A DNA stretch of 64,000 nt from Rotaria sp. Silwood1 (lineage: Eukaryota > Rotifera > Eurotatoria > Philodinida > Philodinidae). Location: NCBI GenBank assembly GCA_905250075.1, contig CAJNOP010000020.1, positions 1,017,399-1,081,398 of the forward strand, given 5' to 3'. Every line of letters starts with the position of its first letter. Positions within the stretch are counted from its first letter, which is position 1. Under the pieces are notes generated by a model. That model was not told the origin of the DNA. It ran no database searches and was given only the letters and a program-made list of their open reading frames with translations. The position numbers and the translations under genes are program-made. This document shows positions 34,901 through 47,581 of the stretch, in pieces.

Positions 34901-37439
34901 ATCCTAAAAATAATATTGTCGGTGTGAAAACAGAAAAAGAAAAAAAGATGCAACTTCAAACCCATTTCTATTTTGTATAGAATTATAAAATAGTTAAAAT
35001 AATTCATGCAATTCATTATGGTTGATGCATTTGTCTATATACATCTTTTTTATATCTATTATGCTTAGTCGTGCGAAATTAAACTTTTTTTCACATCCAT
35101 ATGCTTTTGTCCTTTTTGATCGAAACACAATTGTATCACGAAAGCATTCGTGTGTATTACCATCAGAATTCATCAAGAAAAGCTTGCCGAAATGGATATT
35201 CTGAAAATAGATTTTCCTTGGTTCAATGAATAAAAACACATAAAAAAAAAAAGTATATCTATTTAGTTGTTTCTTTTTTCTTGATTGCTATTATGAATAA
35301 TAATGTTAGTAAATATTTTTTTGATTATTTTTATCATACTTGATTCAATTGAATCATCATCAGCATTTGCTTTTTGTTTCTTAGGACGATTATTTTTTTT
35401 TTTTTATCTTATTGTGAACATGAGAAGAAAAAATAATAATGAAGAAAAGCCAGAAAGAAAAAAAAAAGAAAAGGAAAAAAGATGATAGTAATGATGACGT
35501 CAAATTACAACACATTTTATTTTAAGAACAAAGATATATTCAAAAGTTACGATTATTTAATTAAATCGATATATTTATAATATTGTTCTTTTTTTAAATA
35601 AGATTTATGAAGAAATTATCATGGTTTTTTTGTCTACATAAATTAAATTATGAAGTTGAAGTTCAATATCAATAAATTGTGTCATTAGGAATTACTTTTT
35701 TCTATTTATAATTCGCTTTTTTGAACTTTTACATATAGACTTCTATTGGGACAATTTTAATATTATTTGAGAAGACAATTTGTATGAGACATCTATTATT
35801 GTTATATGATGCATATGTGAAACATGATAGAAGAATTAATATATTATAGTTTTATATGTTGTCTTATAAGAAACAAAAATTGATTATCTATAGAAAATGT
35901 TTTTTTTTTTTTGTATTCTACAAAATGAAATAAAAAACAACAGAACGTGCACTTCCATATACTTATTCATTTTTAATTTGATAAGTTCTTAGAAATCTCT
36001 TTCATTAATATCAAAAATATTCATTAGAAAACTTTCTTTATATAATTCTGATGACTATTCATTTTAAACATGTTTTCTATAATAAGAAAAACATACAAAC
36101 TGAATTTCTTTTTTTTTTTTTTTTTGTAAAATATTAATGACTATGCAAAAGAGAGAAGAAATATCTCATTTGAATTTTTATTTGATTTATCGTCAACATT
36201 GATGAATGATTCATAAAATAAATCAATTTAATATTAGTTTATCTCGAATTATAAGTTTCGATGTTATAGCTTCGCCTATGTCATTTTGAATCTTATATTT
36301 TTGCTACTGTATAGTAATTCATAGTTTTATTTATATAATAATTATTTTAATCAAATGTCATCGGAATGAGTTTGATAACAAAAATTTAACGATGATATAA
36401 AGACAAATAACACTTAATTCTTTGCTTACTATGCCAACAAATTTCTAATTATAGATTTCATTTGTTTATTGCATCGTGTCAACAGAGAATTTTAACAATT
36501 AAATGAAAACTTGTCAGAAACTATTTCTAAATTAATAAATGACAATGCCGATACATTTATATTCAAAAGTATTTTGAATAAAGCCTTCGACACAAATTAA
36601 AAAACCTCCTTTGATAATTGATTTATTCCAAAGAATTTCTGCAACTTATTGAATTTTTTAGCATTTGTGGTTATAACAATATCTAACCAGGGAACGTTTT
36701 CAACTAATTAGTCTCTTTTGAAATCGAACTCAATGTATGAGGTAGAATTCATGGAGATATGATAAACCTCAAAAGGATAAGTAGACTTAGAACTTCTGTT
36801 CAGAGTTCTAGACATTTTACTAGTATTGTTCGAGACTACAATTCCTCTAAAATGTCTTTAACTTTAGCGAGGACACCTAAGAGATTTGTCCTATTGAGAC
36901 TTTTCATATTTCACTAGATTTATACTTTATACACTGAGTTCGAATGTAAAAATGATTGATCAGTTGAAACGTTTCCTCGTAAGTTCAGTGTAGACAATAT
37001 TATATACTTACGTTTTCATAGCGACATATCAGTTCCGAGTTAAAAAAAATCTTGAAAAAACAGTTAATAGGAAACAATAGTCTATTGAAAAATGCATTTC
37101 CTTATTGAAAACATATTGTGGAGTCACTTCAATGCTCTTTTGTAGCATTATCTGAAAAAAAAAATTCTTCAAGTTCTCAATAAGGAAAAAAGTTCTCATG
37201 GCCATAGGACCTAATTCACGCAGTACACATTCGTACCTTATTCTAGAAATGCTTTTTTCTTAGAGAAAAAACAGTGCATTTATGACTGAAGAAAACAAAT
37301 ATTCAGGTATATCGGTTGGATTTGTTCTACAGAGTATTTATTTTCGCAAACTGATCTCAAGGCAATTTTTGAAACATACAAAAAAAACCTGTTTCTCCGA
37401 AGTCATCCATAATCAGTGAAGTTAGTTTGAGATTAATAA
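34901..37439. other. Intergenic, no gene seen
   Basis: AT-rich with many poly-T tracts. A phrase AAAAAACCTCCTTTGATAA near 36600 resembles the start of the Brr2 remnant at about 37490 and might be a further duplicate of it, but the match is too short to annotate. Confidence 0.4.
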
Positions 37440-37925
37440 CTATGCTAGTGGTACATTTCAATATGAACGAATTCCATCTATTGTATTTAAACCTCCTTTA
37501 ATAACAAATCATAATGAATTACAATATTGTATCAACAGCTTTCTATTCAAAGTCAAATGATATCAAAATTGGTCGATAATATTAATGCTGAAATAGTTCT
37601 TGGTACAATACAAAATTGACGTAAATGTGCTCAATGACTTGGCTATATACTTGTTTGTATGTTCGAATGATAAAAGGATCACAATTATATGGTGTTTACA
37701 ATAAATCATTATTAGTTAATAAATATTTATTACAACGACGTTTGGATTTAATACCTTCCGCTGTTATACAATCAAATAAATTACATTTAATATGTTTTCA
37801 TCGTTTACTCAGTCATTAGTATTGTACACATGATACAATTTCTATGTCTAATCAATTGTTTAAACCAATATTAAGTGAAATAGATTTATTTCGTATATTC
37901 TCATTATAATCTGAATTTCGTCATA
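37440..37925 (+). pseudogene. Decayed fragment of Brr2/SNRNP200 helicase gene
   Basis: Broken reading frames preserve a colinear stretch of the U5 snRNP helicase Brr2, from the end of the N-terminal RecA module into the winged-helix and Sec63 start: PPLITNHNELQY, QLSIQSQMISKLVDNINAEI, VLGTIQN, YVRMIKGSQLYGV, LQRRLDLIPSAVI, then DTISMSNQLFKPILSEIDLF and SEFRHIT. The spacing matches Brr2, and NAEIVLG with QRRLDL favours Brr2 over the paralogue ASCC3. At least four in-frame stops or frame changes interrupt about 480 bp (for example, stops after GTIQN and between FSL and SEFRH). There is no intron in the conserved part. It is a dead copy, from a processed transcript or a partial duplication. Confidence 0.78.
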
Positions 37926-39195
37926 TAACGTACGCTAGACTCTATCAATTCGCCACATATGTTTCGTGCCGACAGACATAGAAAGCAATATTTTTCACGG
38001 CAAGGTCCTATTCCGTGACGAGCCATCGGCTCTGCTACTGCCTAATGGATCTTGTATTACAAGTCTGATATTTGTAACAATGAAGATCTATTTATTTGGA
38101 TTCTTTGAATTCGAATAGATATGCCCTCTCATGAGTCCGTTAACCCTTTCGCGATGATTCGATTTTCATAGGATATAGTGTGACTCACCGATGGATCATA
38201 TCACTGTGAGTGGTTTAAATATCTATCGTAAAATATATATAATCTAGTGACACATTCCATTGAACTACGGCTCTCTATAATCAATTCAATAATCAATTTT
38301 TATTTTCGTTGTGGAAATCGGATGAGTGTAAATAAAAAGAACATATTCAAAATCTCTCATAGTTATCGATTTAAAATGTTTAATTAATTTTTTTTCAATC
38401 TGATATTAGGATCTTAATGTCTAGGCGAGTATGACTCTTTTTTCAGTGTGCAACTTCCTTTTACGGCTACAATTAGGTCCCGTTTCGTCGAAAAATTAAA
38501 TTGTAATGATAAGAAGGAGAATAAGTTATTCTCTTTGCTTATATATATTTAAAGACGTTAAATCAATGATAATATCTGATTGTTCTTAATGAGTTTTTCA
38601 AAAAATTATTAGAGAACTATATCAGATACACAAACAAAGATGAGTGAGTTATGAATCTTGTTGCAATGAAGCTAATACACATATTCATATCGACATCCTC
38701 AGTGAGTTTCTAATTTTCATCTCATATATATACATATCTCATAATAACAAATTATCAGCAAAGTTAAGTTGATTTTAGTTGGTTTCTTTAGAAAAAATTG
38801 TTTAAAACAATCAATGCAATGAAGCTAGTTGCTTCGAATCTGTTTATTTGTGCATTATAATTTAACTTTTCGACAAAACGGAAATTTACCACAATAGACA
38901 TGTACAAGTAGAATGATCAATTTTATTGTTCTTAATTATTCATGTTTTGGATTCTAACTTATAGATATAAATATTGAACATTTATTGATAAAATAATTAA
39001 AATACAAAACAAAAACAAATAAAATTAATGATTCTAATGAAATAACAATATACTTTTAATTTGTTTTATTATTCACTAAAAATATGACTGAATATTAGTT
39101 CGAAGACTATGAACGTTTGTCCGTTTTGAAGTTTGAATGTTTTCTTGAACTCTTCCTACCGTAAACGTATACACAGGGTTGTAATAGCTACAGCT
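37926..39195. other. Intergenic with unexplained GC-richer patch
   Basis: A short stretch near 37960-38060 (for example CGGCAAGGTCCTATTCCGTG) is richer in GC than its surroundings but could not be assigned. A lone TTAACCCTTTCGCG at 38140 is annotated separately. The remainder is AT-rich without recognisable genes. Confidence 0.35.
38140..38160. repeat. Lone TTAA-CCCTTT terminus-like motif
   Basis: TTAACCCTTTCGCGATGATT starts like the termini of the two TTAA elements but diverges after CCCTTTCG. No matching right end was found, so it may be a solo end of a related element or chance. Confidence 0.25.
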
Positions 39196-39199
39196 GAAA

Positions 39200-39735
39200 A
39201 TTAAATAACCCAATTTATTAAATAGGGATATTTAGTTGTAGTTAAGAAAATTACTATACTTGGTAAACCACCTTTTATATAAATACTAATTAGACTAACA
39301 ATATTTTGAAGAACTTCAAGATCACATTTATTATAATTGTTTGATTTACAAATAGTTGTAAAATTTCTATTCATTTTCTTAATTCGATGATAATCGTAAT
39401 CAACAATAGTACGATGTACAAGGCAAAAATAGTACAGACTACGTGTAATGTATTTTTCATTTGTATAAAGTAGAGTTTTCAAGGATTATAAAGAATATCT
39501 TTTGTTATAACAGCAGATGATGTAATTATGAGAACTATAAACCATTTAATAATAATACGAATATAATGTGTTTCAAATGTAATTAACTATCGATACTTAG
39601 CTAAAAGAACACAGAAAAAAATCACGATATTACTTGTAACATATAAGAATGTAATAGTCCTGCAATACTAATATAACCAAAATAGGCTCGCCATCAACAA
39701 CTAATATCACTTGTTTTTCCATTATTATAGTACTT
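39200..39735 (-). pseudogene. Decayed 7TM (rhodopsin-like) receptor fragment
   Basis: Read on the minus strand in several frames, the segment gives WRAYFGYISIAGLLHSYMLQ (resembling helix 3), then AKYR, LITFETHYIRIIIKWFIVLI (helix 4), and after a gap KKMNRNFTTICKSN, DLEVLQNIVSLISIYIKGGL and PSIVIFLTTT (cytoplasmic loop 3 and helix 6). The order and spacing match the large families of rotifer chemoreceptor-like GPCRs as I know them. The frame is interrupted by several stops and shifts (for example after MLQVIS and after AKYR), and the N-terminal helices and helix 7 are not recognisable. There are no introns in the visible part. Confidence 0.45.
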
Positions 39736-42700
39736 GTTTATGATATCTATAGAAATGTCACTAACACAGAAATATAATTGTTTTACTCATAAATAAATAC
39801 GAAAAAAAGGAAAATATATAGTTGAGTTAAGTTAATAGACAAACTTATCATTTACAAGTAGACATGACTGTTTAGTTTTCTTTATCTCATTAAAAAAAAA
39901 TGTACAAGAAGAAAAAGATAACCAAAAATAATAATAAAAAAGATACCTATTATTACGGAGAGATTATCTACTTGATAGCTCACTAACTGGCTAAAAAAGT
40001 CATGAATTCAACCTGAATGAAGAAGCGTACGTTTTCAAAAACAGAAAGTTATTGCCTGAATAAGTTTCTCGATAAAAGCTATAAAATGGCAAGTAATGAT
40101 ATCTTCTCAAAAAATACTCTTAAGAAATAATGAATAAAGGATATCTGATCATTTGATATTTTCATTTGTTCTCACAAATATGTTCGGATTTGCTTAACTA
40201 TCTAAAACTTCGATAGTTACATTTTAAATATCTAATAAAAGCAGATGTTACTTCTATCGTTGATGAATGATGAGTTTTCAATTGTTTTACTTTTTCATTA
40301 TTATGATCGATTTTCTGCTTTGTTTCTCTGAATATGTTATAGATTATAGAAGAAAACTCTGACATTTATTATGTTCTTCATTCTAAATGACAAAGTTCAT
40401 CAAGAGATTTAAAAAAAAACCTTGTTAATTGTCTCTCCGATAGATTATCATTTTGATTGCTTTAGTAGTTTGTATCTATGTTAGAATGAATATGACAGTC
40501 AGCATTATTTCACATTTTATCAACAAGTTCTGAAAAGCGTCTTAAACATTTTGTTATTAACAAACTAATCATACAATGTATTTCAAATATAATTTTGTTA
40601 TTCGATAAAACGACTTTGCTTCACCGTTTAAGATTAAATCCTTGTTCACAGCATCTGATTTCTTCTCTACAATAATACTCATTGATCAATTAATTAATTT
40701 ATAATCATATTTTATTTCTTTATACATCTAATAAAAGTTTTTTTTTCAATATATTTATAAACAGTTATTGAATTAATTCACAATTTTATCCATTTACCAA
40801 ACAGAATAAAAAAGAAAAAGAGTTGGTCATTGGATAAAGAAAATATATGGTCAAACGTGACAGTCTAGCTTTTCCTCTCTCTACAAAGTAGATTAAAGAA
40901 CATAATATTTCTTCTTACGTGAATTTTTGTATGACTAATATAACTTGTATAAGTTAATAAAACACAAAAGAAAATTATTTCGTTTTTGTTCGCCATTGAA
41001 AACAATCTATACCAAAAATAGGAGATAACTGATTGTCCAACACAATTACTATCAAAAGTTTTTCTTGTCTTTTTTGTCTTCAGATTTTTGTCGTTGATAA
41101 TCAAACAAAGGATTCATTCTATATAATAGACAATTTTCTCTCTTCTTATATCTTGATTATATTTCTGAAATTTGAAAAGAATTAAAGTTGCAGCTAAAAT
41201 CAATAAATTTGTTCAAAGAATGATTGAAAAATAAAATCTAAAAGCTAATTAAACTATATAGGGCATAAATATTGAAAATTATTTTAATAATTGTTTAGTT
41301 TCTTTCAGTAGTTAATTCTGAATTGTGATCGTTTAGTATTTTATAGTACTATTGATAGTCTAATATCTCTTGCCAATAGCTTTTAAAAATAAACACTCAT
41401 CAAAAAGTAATTCTTAGTTAAATGTACAATAAATTTTGAATTTCTTAAAAAATAAAAATGTATCTAACTTTACTTCTTTTATTAGATATGACAGAACCAA
41501 AACGAACTCGAGAGAATTCAACAAATGGTCAAGAAAAACAGCGTCAATAAATTTTTATTTTCGTTAATCAAAAAAATCATTTTAATATTATAGAACGATT
41601 CGAAACCGACGATGATGATAATCTTGATATTGACAAGTATTCCATCATGTTTGAGATGGTAAAAACCAATTCATCATCGAGCTGCACATTTATATTGCTT
41701 GTTGAAGAATTAAATAGACAAATAATGGCATATCTTTCGCATTAGGGGCTGTTCAAATAGCAAGTCAAGAGGGGAGTAGGAGGAGAGGAGAGAGAGCTGC
41801 AGGATATGATGATATCATCATTAGAAAAAAATTTAAAATCTGTGTGCCTACTCATACCAGAAAAGTAGCAGCTAGGAGATGTTTTTCTGATGTGGGTGTG
41901 GAGTGCAGGTGTGGGGTGTGGGTGTGAATGACAAAAAGATTTACAACCTTACCAACATCCACACCGACAGGCACGCTCACACCCACACACTCCCGTTCGC
42001 ATGTCAAAGAGGAGAGATCCTTGTAAAAAAATGTTTCAGTCTAGTGATTTCCTCACAATCGATTGTGAAGACCTAAATAATTAGTGCATCTTTTGGAACA
42101 ATTGGAGCTTCATGGCATGTGATAGGTCACCTTCCTGAATCGTTTCCATTTTTGTTAGTGACTTTTTTCAATTAGTTTCTATCACTATTGAAAAATATTG
42201 TGTTCCAGAAAAGCTAAACGTTCATCATGATAGTTTTAGAATTCTTATAAATTCTGATTCAGTTTTGCACGAAGAATCCGAATGTGACATCAAATTTTCT
42301 AGTGGATGAAATATGACAGAATTATAGAATCTCCCAAATGAAAGATGTTATCTGAAAATTGAAAAGTTGTACAAAATGGAAAGTGAGACGTTTTTAGTAT
42401 TCAAGCCATACCGCTACTAACGAACAATATCTCGAAAATTTGGACATCAAAATGATCCGTCATTGGAGCTCTACAAACTCTAAGAGTTTTATTAAATTTG
42501 GAGATAGTCCCCAGATGGATCAGGAGAGATTCGACGAATATTACCTGTTGCAAGGTTGCAGGCGATCGTATTACTGAGGCTAGGACAGCAATGACGTGTT
42601 GTTTTTCGCATCCTCATCGTATAAGAAGCAGTATTCTTGCGAATTTTTTGAGGATGAGTGGATTAGTGAATGTGAAAGTCAATGTCGATTAATGATGGGT

Positions 42701-43069
42701 GAAACAAAGAGTTACATCTCACCTGCGAATCACTCGCACCATCATATAGTCTCTTAGCAACATACACAGACTAGTGATGTAAAATAAAAGACAATGAATG
42801 GAATCGCACAATGATGTTCGATAAACAATTCAAACTACATATAGGTAATTTCAAGTGATGTCGTAAAGAATAGCTGACAGCTTTATTCAATATAGAAAGG
42901 ATCCCAGAAAATTTTACGAGTTACTGGAAATTTCTATGTATTATTTATAGATTTTATTTGATCAGTGCTGTTGTTCGATAAGTAGTTTATGCTCACGAAA
43001 TTTTCTTCATCCACGACAGACTTTTTGTGCTGAAGGGCGACTCGAATTCTTGACCACTTGTAACTAATT
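39736..43069. other. Gene-poor stretch
   Basis: No supported gene. It includes an AT-rich part (39.7-41.4 kb), a short acidic open stretch near 41.49-41.75 kb that is discussed under rejected items, and a GT/AC-rich patch near 41.9 kb that is annotated separately. Confidence 0.4.
41890..41995. repeat. Telomere-repeat-like inverted patch
   Basis: The top strand from 41891 reads as degenerate TGTGGG units (TGTGGGTGTGGAGTGCAG, then GTGTGGGGTGTGGGTGTG). After about 25 bp the complementary type appears (CATCCACACC, CACGCTCACACCCACACAC) up to about 41992. Bdelloid telomeres are reported to consist of TGTGGG-type repeats (literature recall), so this could be an interstitial telomeric remnant in inverted orientation. 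It is short and degenerate, so chance low-complexity DNA is possible. Confidence 0.35.
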
Positions 43070-44528
43070 CTACAAGATATGCCCACATTTCAATTGCTTG
43101 CTTTTGCGTGTCGCTGTCCTGTATTCAACAAATACAATTAACGTCAAAAGACAAAAGATACTCATACTCACCCAACACCACTGTTGGAAAGATCTATTTG
43201 ACCAAAGGTCAGGACTAACACATCCTTTATTGATATTGATGAGTATCTCATCTCGCTCTTGTTGTTTTTCACCATCGTGAAGATGCAAAACTTGACGAGT
43301 TTTATTTACAGACATCTGTACTGTTTCAGCTCGTTCTTTGCGTACGAGCTCATATACCTTTAGTGCTGTTTGAATTTGTTCGATGCTATCAATCATAGCG
43401 AGAGAAGCTGCCAAAACAGCTCTATCTCCAACAGCTTGAGCAGCACCCTGAGCGACATATGGTAGAGTTGAATGAGCCGCATCTCCCATTAGTGCCACTT
43501 TACCTTCGATCCATCTAGGTAATGATGCATGATCACATAATTTCCATTCTAAAACTTCTCCCTCAGGAACTAAGTCGAGTAACTTTTTGACACGTGTGTT
43601 CCATTTTTCATAAAACTTAATCATTTCCATCTTATCACCCTTCTTCGTCCACGATTCTTCGGTATCAACATTGTCAGGATGTAGTAGAACCAAATTTAGA
43701 AGATGATGATTTCTAATAGGATAGCCCATGATGTGTCCATCCGGTCCTATCCAGCGCCATCCAACTGAATTCTCCAACACTTCAATTAAACTAGGATCTC
43801 TGCTGTCATATATCTTTTCAGCAGAAACAATCATCCTCCATGCAGCATCACCTGTCTCTCTAAGTCGGTCCACTTGACCATGGAGTGCCAACATTATTTT
43901 CCGAATTGTCGACTTGACACCGTCAGCCACTATTACTACATCACTTCGCAGCCATTCGGAGCAATCCTTGACCTTAATTCGAGCATTCTCGAAATCAATA
44001 TCATAGATATACGATCTCGTTTGAATTCGGGCACCATAATCCTCTGCTCCTCTTTTCAAGACTCTTTGAAGATCAGCGCGGTGTGCAACCCAGATGGGAG
44101 CTCCGTATGTCTGCTCGACATCGGTCATAGATACTCGGACAAGCAGGCACTGCTTGAGGTCGCAATAGATCCAGAATTCTCAATCGATGTAGAAGTCGAG
44201 ACATATTAGGACCAATTTGTATACCTGCACCAACCTTTTGCAATAAAGCAAACAATGATTGTGACTCTGTTAATGAGAATTGAAATAAAAAAGCAAACAC
44301 TAACTTCTGTAAGTTCAGCAGTAGATTCGTATACGATAACCTTCATACCAGCCTGGGCACAGGCCTATGTCAAAGTTGACAAAATCATCATAATCAATTG
44401 AATCTATTTGTAATCAAAAATAGTAATATCAAGTGGCTTACTGTAGCAGCAGCAAGACCGCCAATACCAGCGCCGACAATAGCAACATTGAGCGGTACTT
44501 TTGCTTTAACATTATCGATTGACACCAT
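43070..44528 (-). CDS. Fungal-type FAD monooxygenase (salicylate-hydroxylase-like), one frame break
   Basis: Members use NAD(P)H, FAD and O2 to hydroxylate aromatic or related substrates; the substrate here is unknown. Exons: 44528-44442 (VAIVGAGIGGLAA, FAD dinucleotide motif, residues 15-27), 44364-44305 (AGMKVIVYE) and 44234-43070. The last exon starts VGAGIQIGPNMSRLLHRL, and its second part has YGAPIWVAHRADLQRVL, VVIVADGVKS (DG motif), MGYPIRNHHLLNLVLL, LPRWIEGKVALMGDAAH and TLPYVAQGAAQAV (second FAD motif GDAAH). The usual ED after that is GD here. About 436 residues, with a C-terminal hydrophobic helix (WVSMSIFCLLTLIVFV) unusual for the family. Near 44130-44170 the frame changes by one base, so the gene is a recent pseudogene or the assembly has an error. 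SRLL/SRIL after VGAGIQI and the LPYVAQGAAQAV form suggest a fungal source. Confidence 0.75.
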
Positions 44529-45583
44529 TCACGATGTTTACCTATTGGATTCGTGACAATATCTGGAAAATTGAGTTTTATCACATAACGAAATTTGAAA
44601 CAACTGTGAATGGTGAATGAAGAACACGACAATTCCTATCAGTTGAATTTAACAAAACTATTCAAAAAGATGAGATTGCATAGTTATTTCTCATTATATT
44701 TATTCAAAAAATAAAATCTTGACAATTTCAGTTATCAAATGTCATGTGAAGAAAGCTAATCAATTTGATAATTAATATATCAAAGTTAACGCAGATGCTC
44801 AACGATGATCTAAATCAAACGTAGCTGATATAATTTAAAATAAATTGATAAATTGGATAGATGAGTGTTTATTAAAGTTGCGACTGTAATTAGCTCACTT
44901 TATTATCCTTCACCCTTACTGTCAATTCATCATCTTGTTCACTTGTCACATCACTGTTTATGTTGTTCCCAAGTCTTGGGTTAACTATTAGAATGAACGA
45001 TAAGAGAATAGATAAATAAATGTTGAAAAATTATTAGATGTCTTATGATTTATATGCTAAATTTGTGCTTTCTTACTTGTTTATGTATATCTTTTTTTTT
45101 TAAAGTTATTATTCATCATCTGAATATTCATTTGTCTCTTTTTTGAATAAGATCAAATATTCATTCTTGTGACAGAATGCATCAACTTTTATTTCCTTCA
45201 ACATGATTCTTTTGTTCGGCCCAGCCAATACATAAGGATTATATTTTCCAATAGGCCGTTTACTTGTTTTTCTTTCTCAACCTGTCTCTTGTCCTGCGAT
45301 AAAGTTTGAGTTACTGTAATCTTGAAATTTGTCACTATTTATTTGCTCGAATGATTTCAATCATGATTTCGTTTGTTGAAATATATTTTCGTATAAAACT
45401 CTGCATATGCATAGATACACACAAACAAACACATATACTAGTATTAAAAATGACATATTATCGTTTCAAACGATCTAATTTACAATAATGATCAAGACCA
45501 GACAACGAGAAGAGAAATTTTGTTTTTTTTTTAAATAAACATGAAAAAAACTATTGTTATAGTCACTGTATTTTTCATTTTGT
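44529..45583. other. Intergenic, no gene seen
   Basis: AT-rich spacer between the start of the FAD monooxygenase and the end of SLC25A46, both on the minus strand. It should hold the monooxygenase promoter. No motif or repeat was identified. Confidence 0.4.
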
Positions 45584-47581
45584 TTAATTAGATTCATTTA
45601 TATATTGTTGTGGTTCTTGTTGTTGTTTTGATATAACATAATGATGAAATTTACTTAATTCACTTGTATTTTGTGTATAAATAATAGCTAATCGTTCAAT
45701 AAGAATTTTTAAACAATATGCACTTGTATAAATTAAACCAAATTTAAGCATTAAAAAGCCAATACCTTTAAAAAATCCACGTCCCCATTTTCCTTCAGTT
45801 TCAATTATTGTTCGACAACAATCAACCAAACCTAAATAACGTGTATTTATTGGAATACAACCAACATTTGTTGTATCAAGATTATCAACAATTGTTCGTG
45901 TTCCTTGTACAAATAAACGATTAAGTATAGTTTCATATGGATAAAGTAAAAAATTTGATAGAAATACAGATAATATATTTGCTTCTATACGTATAAATGA
46001 ACGATCGATTAGATTTGGTATTGTATCAATTAATTGACATTCAATATCATCAATTGTTTCAAATTGTTTTTTATTTAAATTTACTAGTTGATCTTTTTTA
46101 TGAAAATTTTCTTCTCGAAATCTTAAAAAATGATGATTTAGAAAATATTGTAATACATGTCGTCCAACAAAATAAGGTAAACTTAATGATATAAGATACC
46201 ATAATGGTAATGCACGTGCATAAAAACCAGTTTTAACTCCAAGTAAACGTTGAAATGGTTCAATAAAAATCGTTAATGGTGACCAATGATTAGCAATTGT
46301 TAAATCCGATTGAACAGATCGAAGAAGATGAACTGAATACATAGGAATAAGTAGAAATGAACTTATTGCTTTTAATACTATATGTTTTGTTCTTAATGAT
46401 ACGTTATTTAATGGAGCTATTTCATCAATTAAATTATTTGATATTGTATCCAGTGTTGTTAATATAAGAGAACTAAAACAACCTTTCCATAATACTCCAC
46501 TTCCTTGTTGATATTTCATTGTATAAACCATTCGTATAGCAGATAATGGTGTTATATAGGCACGTGATGATTCACTTTGAATTTGAGCTTGACGTCTAAA
46601 GAATTGTGTATAATAGAATCAATGAAAAATTCAGAAAATCGAATAATATTGTTCAAGATTCAAAGAAATTTGATATAGCACATAAATTCTAAACATTGCA
46701 TTATTTTTGTTGGCTACACTTTATCAAAAAGATTTTTAGAAAGCTGTTAGTGTCATTCATGCAAGATTAAAATGTAAAAAATTATATAGCAGTTGTTACT
46801 AATTACAGAGAGATTATTTCATGTTATCTTTTTTTGCAATACGTTTCTTCACTAACATTTTACTTAATTCTCTAATCAGAAAGCAGTTCATTTATTATAA
46901 CGAAATATTATTGGTGTATGGGAGAAAAGCCAACTTATTACCACTATACATTAAATCTCCTTTTAGATCATATTTATCTCAAATGTCTATCTTTTGATGA
47001 ATATCTGTTATGAAAAACGAATTTATTTTTAGTATAGATAGGAATGATTTGCTATGTATCAGACAGATCCTATCTTTGATTTTGAACACATACCTTAATG
47101 TTTCAACTGAATAGAAAATAAGATTTTCAAGTACCCATTTACTAATATTAAGTGAAACATCAATATTATGTTGTAAATATTGTTGACGTCGAATATAATA
47201 ATCATCAATTTGTTCCATTAAATTTGTTTCATCATCATTATTTAATACAAAATTTGTTTGTTCATTATCATTTTTTTTAATTAAAGGACTCAATAAAAGG
47301 CTAGCTGGTGATGCCGGTAATTGTTGTATAAGACGTGTTGGACTCTGAAGAAATGATGGTAATGAAAGTTTTTGTGTTAATGATGATGATAAATTATCAT
47401 TTGTAACATTTATTAATGAATTTTCCGATGGTGATGAACGTAACATTTCTTCAGCAATATGTGGTGGAAGACGTGGTCGTTGAGAATTTAAAGGTGAATT
47501 GAGATTTAAATTTGGCGATAATGAAGAATGATTAGGTCGAAAACCCATACTAGTCTCTGGATAGAAATTCATATCATTCAT
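45584..47581 (-). CDS. SLC25A46: SLC25A46-like mitochondrial outer-membrane carrier
   Basis: SLC25A46 is a degenerate mitochondrial carrier in the outer membrane that acts in mitochondrial dynamics and lipid homeostasis rather than solute exchange. Two exons (47581-47094, 46595-45584) encode 499 residues. The first about 150 residues are low-complexity (Ser, Asn, Pro), as in the animal family. The carrier part begins near ISKWVLENLIFY and includes LRRQAQIQSES, PLSAIRMVYTM, GVLWKGCFSSLI, FLSNFLLYPYETILNRLFVQ, GTRTIVDN, PINTRYLGLVDCCRTIIE, and GRGFFKGIGFLMLKFGL. GTRTI-DN with PINT-Y is the family's diagnostic segment. The ATG directly follows a TTTTTATTCTAG acceptor, and the next gene starts divergently 155 bp away. 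Confidence 0.9.

Noticed and set aside
37960-38060. GC-richer patch considered as an rRNA or tRNA fragment
   Set aside because: No cloverleaf, no A/B box pair and no conserved rRNA core motif could be identified by eye.
41475-41750. Possible small two-exon gene (MTEPKRTRENSTNG, then RFETDDDDNLDIDKY)
   Set aside because: The acidic second part follows a plausible TATTATAG acceptor, but no good donor ends the first part and no continuation or family was found.
42498-42692. 64-codon plus-strand frame starting MEIVPRWIRRDS
   Set aside because: Isolated, with no splice context and no recognisable motif.
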